Source: Erwinia sp. (GTDB taxonomy: Bacteria > Pseudomonadota > Gammaproteobacteria > Enterobacterales > Enterobacteriaceae). Taken from it: DNA of 7,254 nt. Position 1 is the first letter of the stretch. Every line of letters begins with the position of its first letter. A program made the translations under genes and the position numbers. The notes below the pieces were generated by a model, which searched no databases, was not told the DNA's origin, and saw only the letters and a program-made list of their open reading frames with translations. Positions 6,804 to 7,254 of this stretch are shown in pieces. The DNA lies in assembly GCA_003512805.1 (NCBI GenBank), contig DOOK01000338.1, positions 1-7,254 of the forward strand, read 5' to 3'.

Positions 6804-7254
6804 ATGAAATATCACGACCTACGCGACTTCCTTTCCCTGCTGGAGCAGCGCGGGGAATTAAAACGCATTAAGCAAGAGATCGATCCCGATCTTGAAATGA
6901 CCGAAATTGCCGATCGCACTCTGCGAGCCGGCGGACCGGCGCTGCTGTTTGAAAATCCCAAAGGCTATAGTATGCCGGTGCTGTGTAACCTTTTCGGCAC
7001 GCCGGATCGCGTGGCGCTGGGCATGGGGCAGGAAGACGTTAAGGCATTGCGTGACGTTGGCCGCCTGCTTGCCTTTTTGAAAGAGCCGGAGCCGCCGCGC
7101 GGTTTTCGCGACTTTTTCGACAAGATGCCGCAGTGGAAGCAGGTGCTGAATATGCCCACTAAGCGCCTGCGTGATGCGCCGTGTCAGCAGCAGATTTGGC
7201 AGGGCGATGAGGTCGATCTGAGCCGCATACCGGTGATGAAATGCTGGCCGGAAG
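6804..7254 (+). CDS. ubiD: UbiD decarboxylase, N-terminal part (partial)
   Basis: UbiD is the prenylated-FMN-dependent 3-octaprenyl-4-hydroxybenzoate decarboxylase of ubiquinone synthesis; its cofactor is made by UbiX. The first 150 codons are present and the gene runs off the window (about 490 residues in E. coli). The peptide closely follows E. coli Ubi[15 protein letters not shown] at the start, [20 protein letters not shown] (33-52), [19 protein letters not shown] (57-75), [17 protein letters not shown] (91-107), [17 protein letters not shown] (113-129) and [10 protein letters not shown] at the edge. Cofactor-binding and catalytic residues lie further on and cannot be judged. The ATG at 6804 is fixed by an in-frame TGA at 6795-6797. 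This excludes the longer MDA-type N-terminus annotated in E. coli. Confidence 0.97.
   Translation, partial: MKYHDLRDFLSLLEQRGELKRIKQEIDPDLEMTEIADRTLRAGGPALLFENPKGYSMPVLCNLFGTPDRVALGMGQEDVKALRDVGRLLAFLKEPEPPRGFRDFFDKMPQWKQVLNMPTKRLRDAPCQQQIWQGDEVDLSRIPVMKCWPE

Overview
This is an ordinary, well-conserved chromosomal segment of a gammaproteobacterium. The gene order rmuC(end)-ubiE-ubiJ-ubiB-tatA-tatB-tatC-tatD, then rfaH on the opposite strand, then ubiD, is the arrangement known from Escherichia coli and its relatives. UbiE, UbiB, TatA, TatC and RfaH read as close relatives of the E. coli proteins as I recall them, with near-identical lengths and all key motifs. The source is therefore a member of the Enterobacterales. 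The divergent TatA and TatB tails suggest it is not Escherichia or Salmonella. An Erwinia/Pantoea-type genus is possible, but that is inference.

Layout. Positions 1-136 are the acidic C-terminal end of RmuC. Positions 211-3218 hold ubiE, ubiJ and ubiB, tightly packed (12-nt gap, then a 4-nt ATGA overlap). All three act in ubiquinone synthesis: UbiE is the C-methyltransferase, UbiJ the SCP2-type lipid-binding accessory factor, and UbiB the membrane-anchored atypical kinase/ATPase. A 97-nt gap follows, with a GC-rich hairpin and a plausible promoter. Positions 3316-5162 hold tatA, tatB and tatC, separated by 2-3 nt, which encode the complete twin-arginine protein translocase. A 9-bp hairpin separates tatC from tatD (5228-6016), a TatD-family metal-dependent nuclease. 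rfaH (6026-6514, minus strand) converges on tatD with a 9-nt gap and encodes the NusG-like antiterminator of long surface-polysaccharide operons. A 289-nt divergent intergenic region leads to the 5' part of ubiD (6804 to the window end), the prenylated-FMN decarboxylase of the ubiquinone pathway.

The genes support respiration (ubiquinone/menaquinone) and export of folded, often cofactor-containing, redox proteins (Tat). I see no mobile element, CRISPR array, RNA gene, broken gene or unknown defence-like system. The points that stand out are a TatB tail enlarged by three 21-residue tandem repeats, a tatC-tatD hairpin whose T-tract lies on the minus strand (so it could end an rfaH transcript running antisense through all of tatD), and overlapping inverted repeats between rfaH and ubiD.
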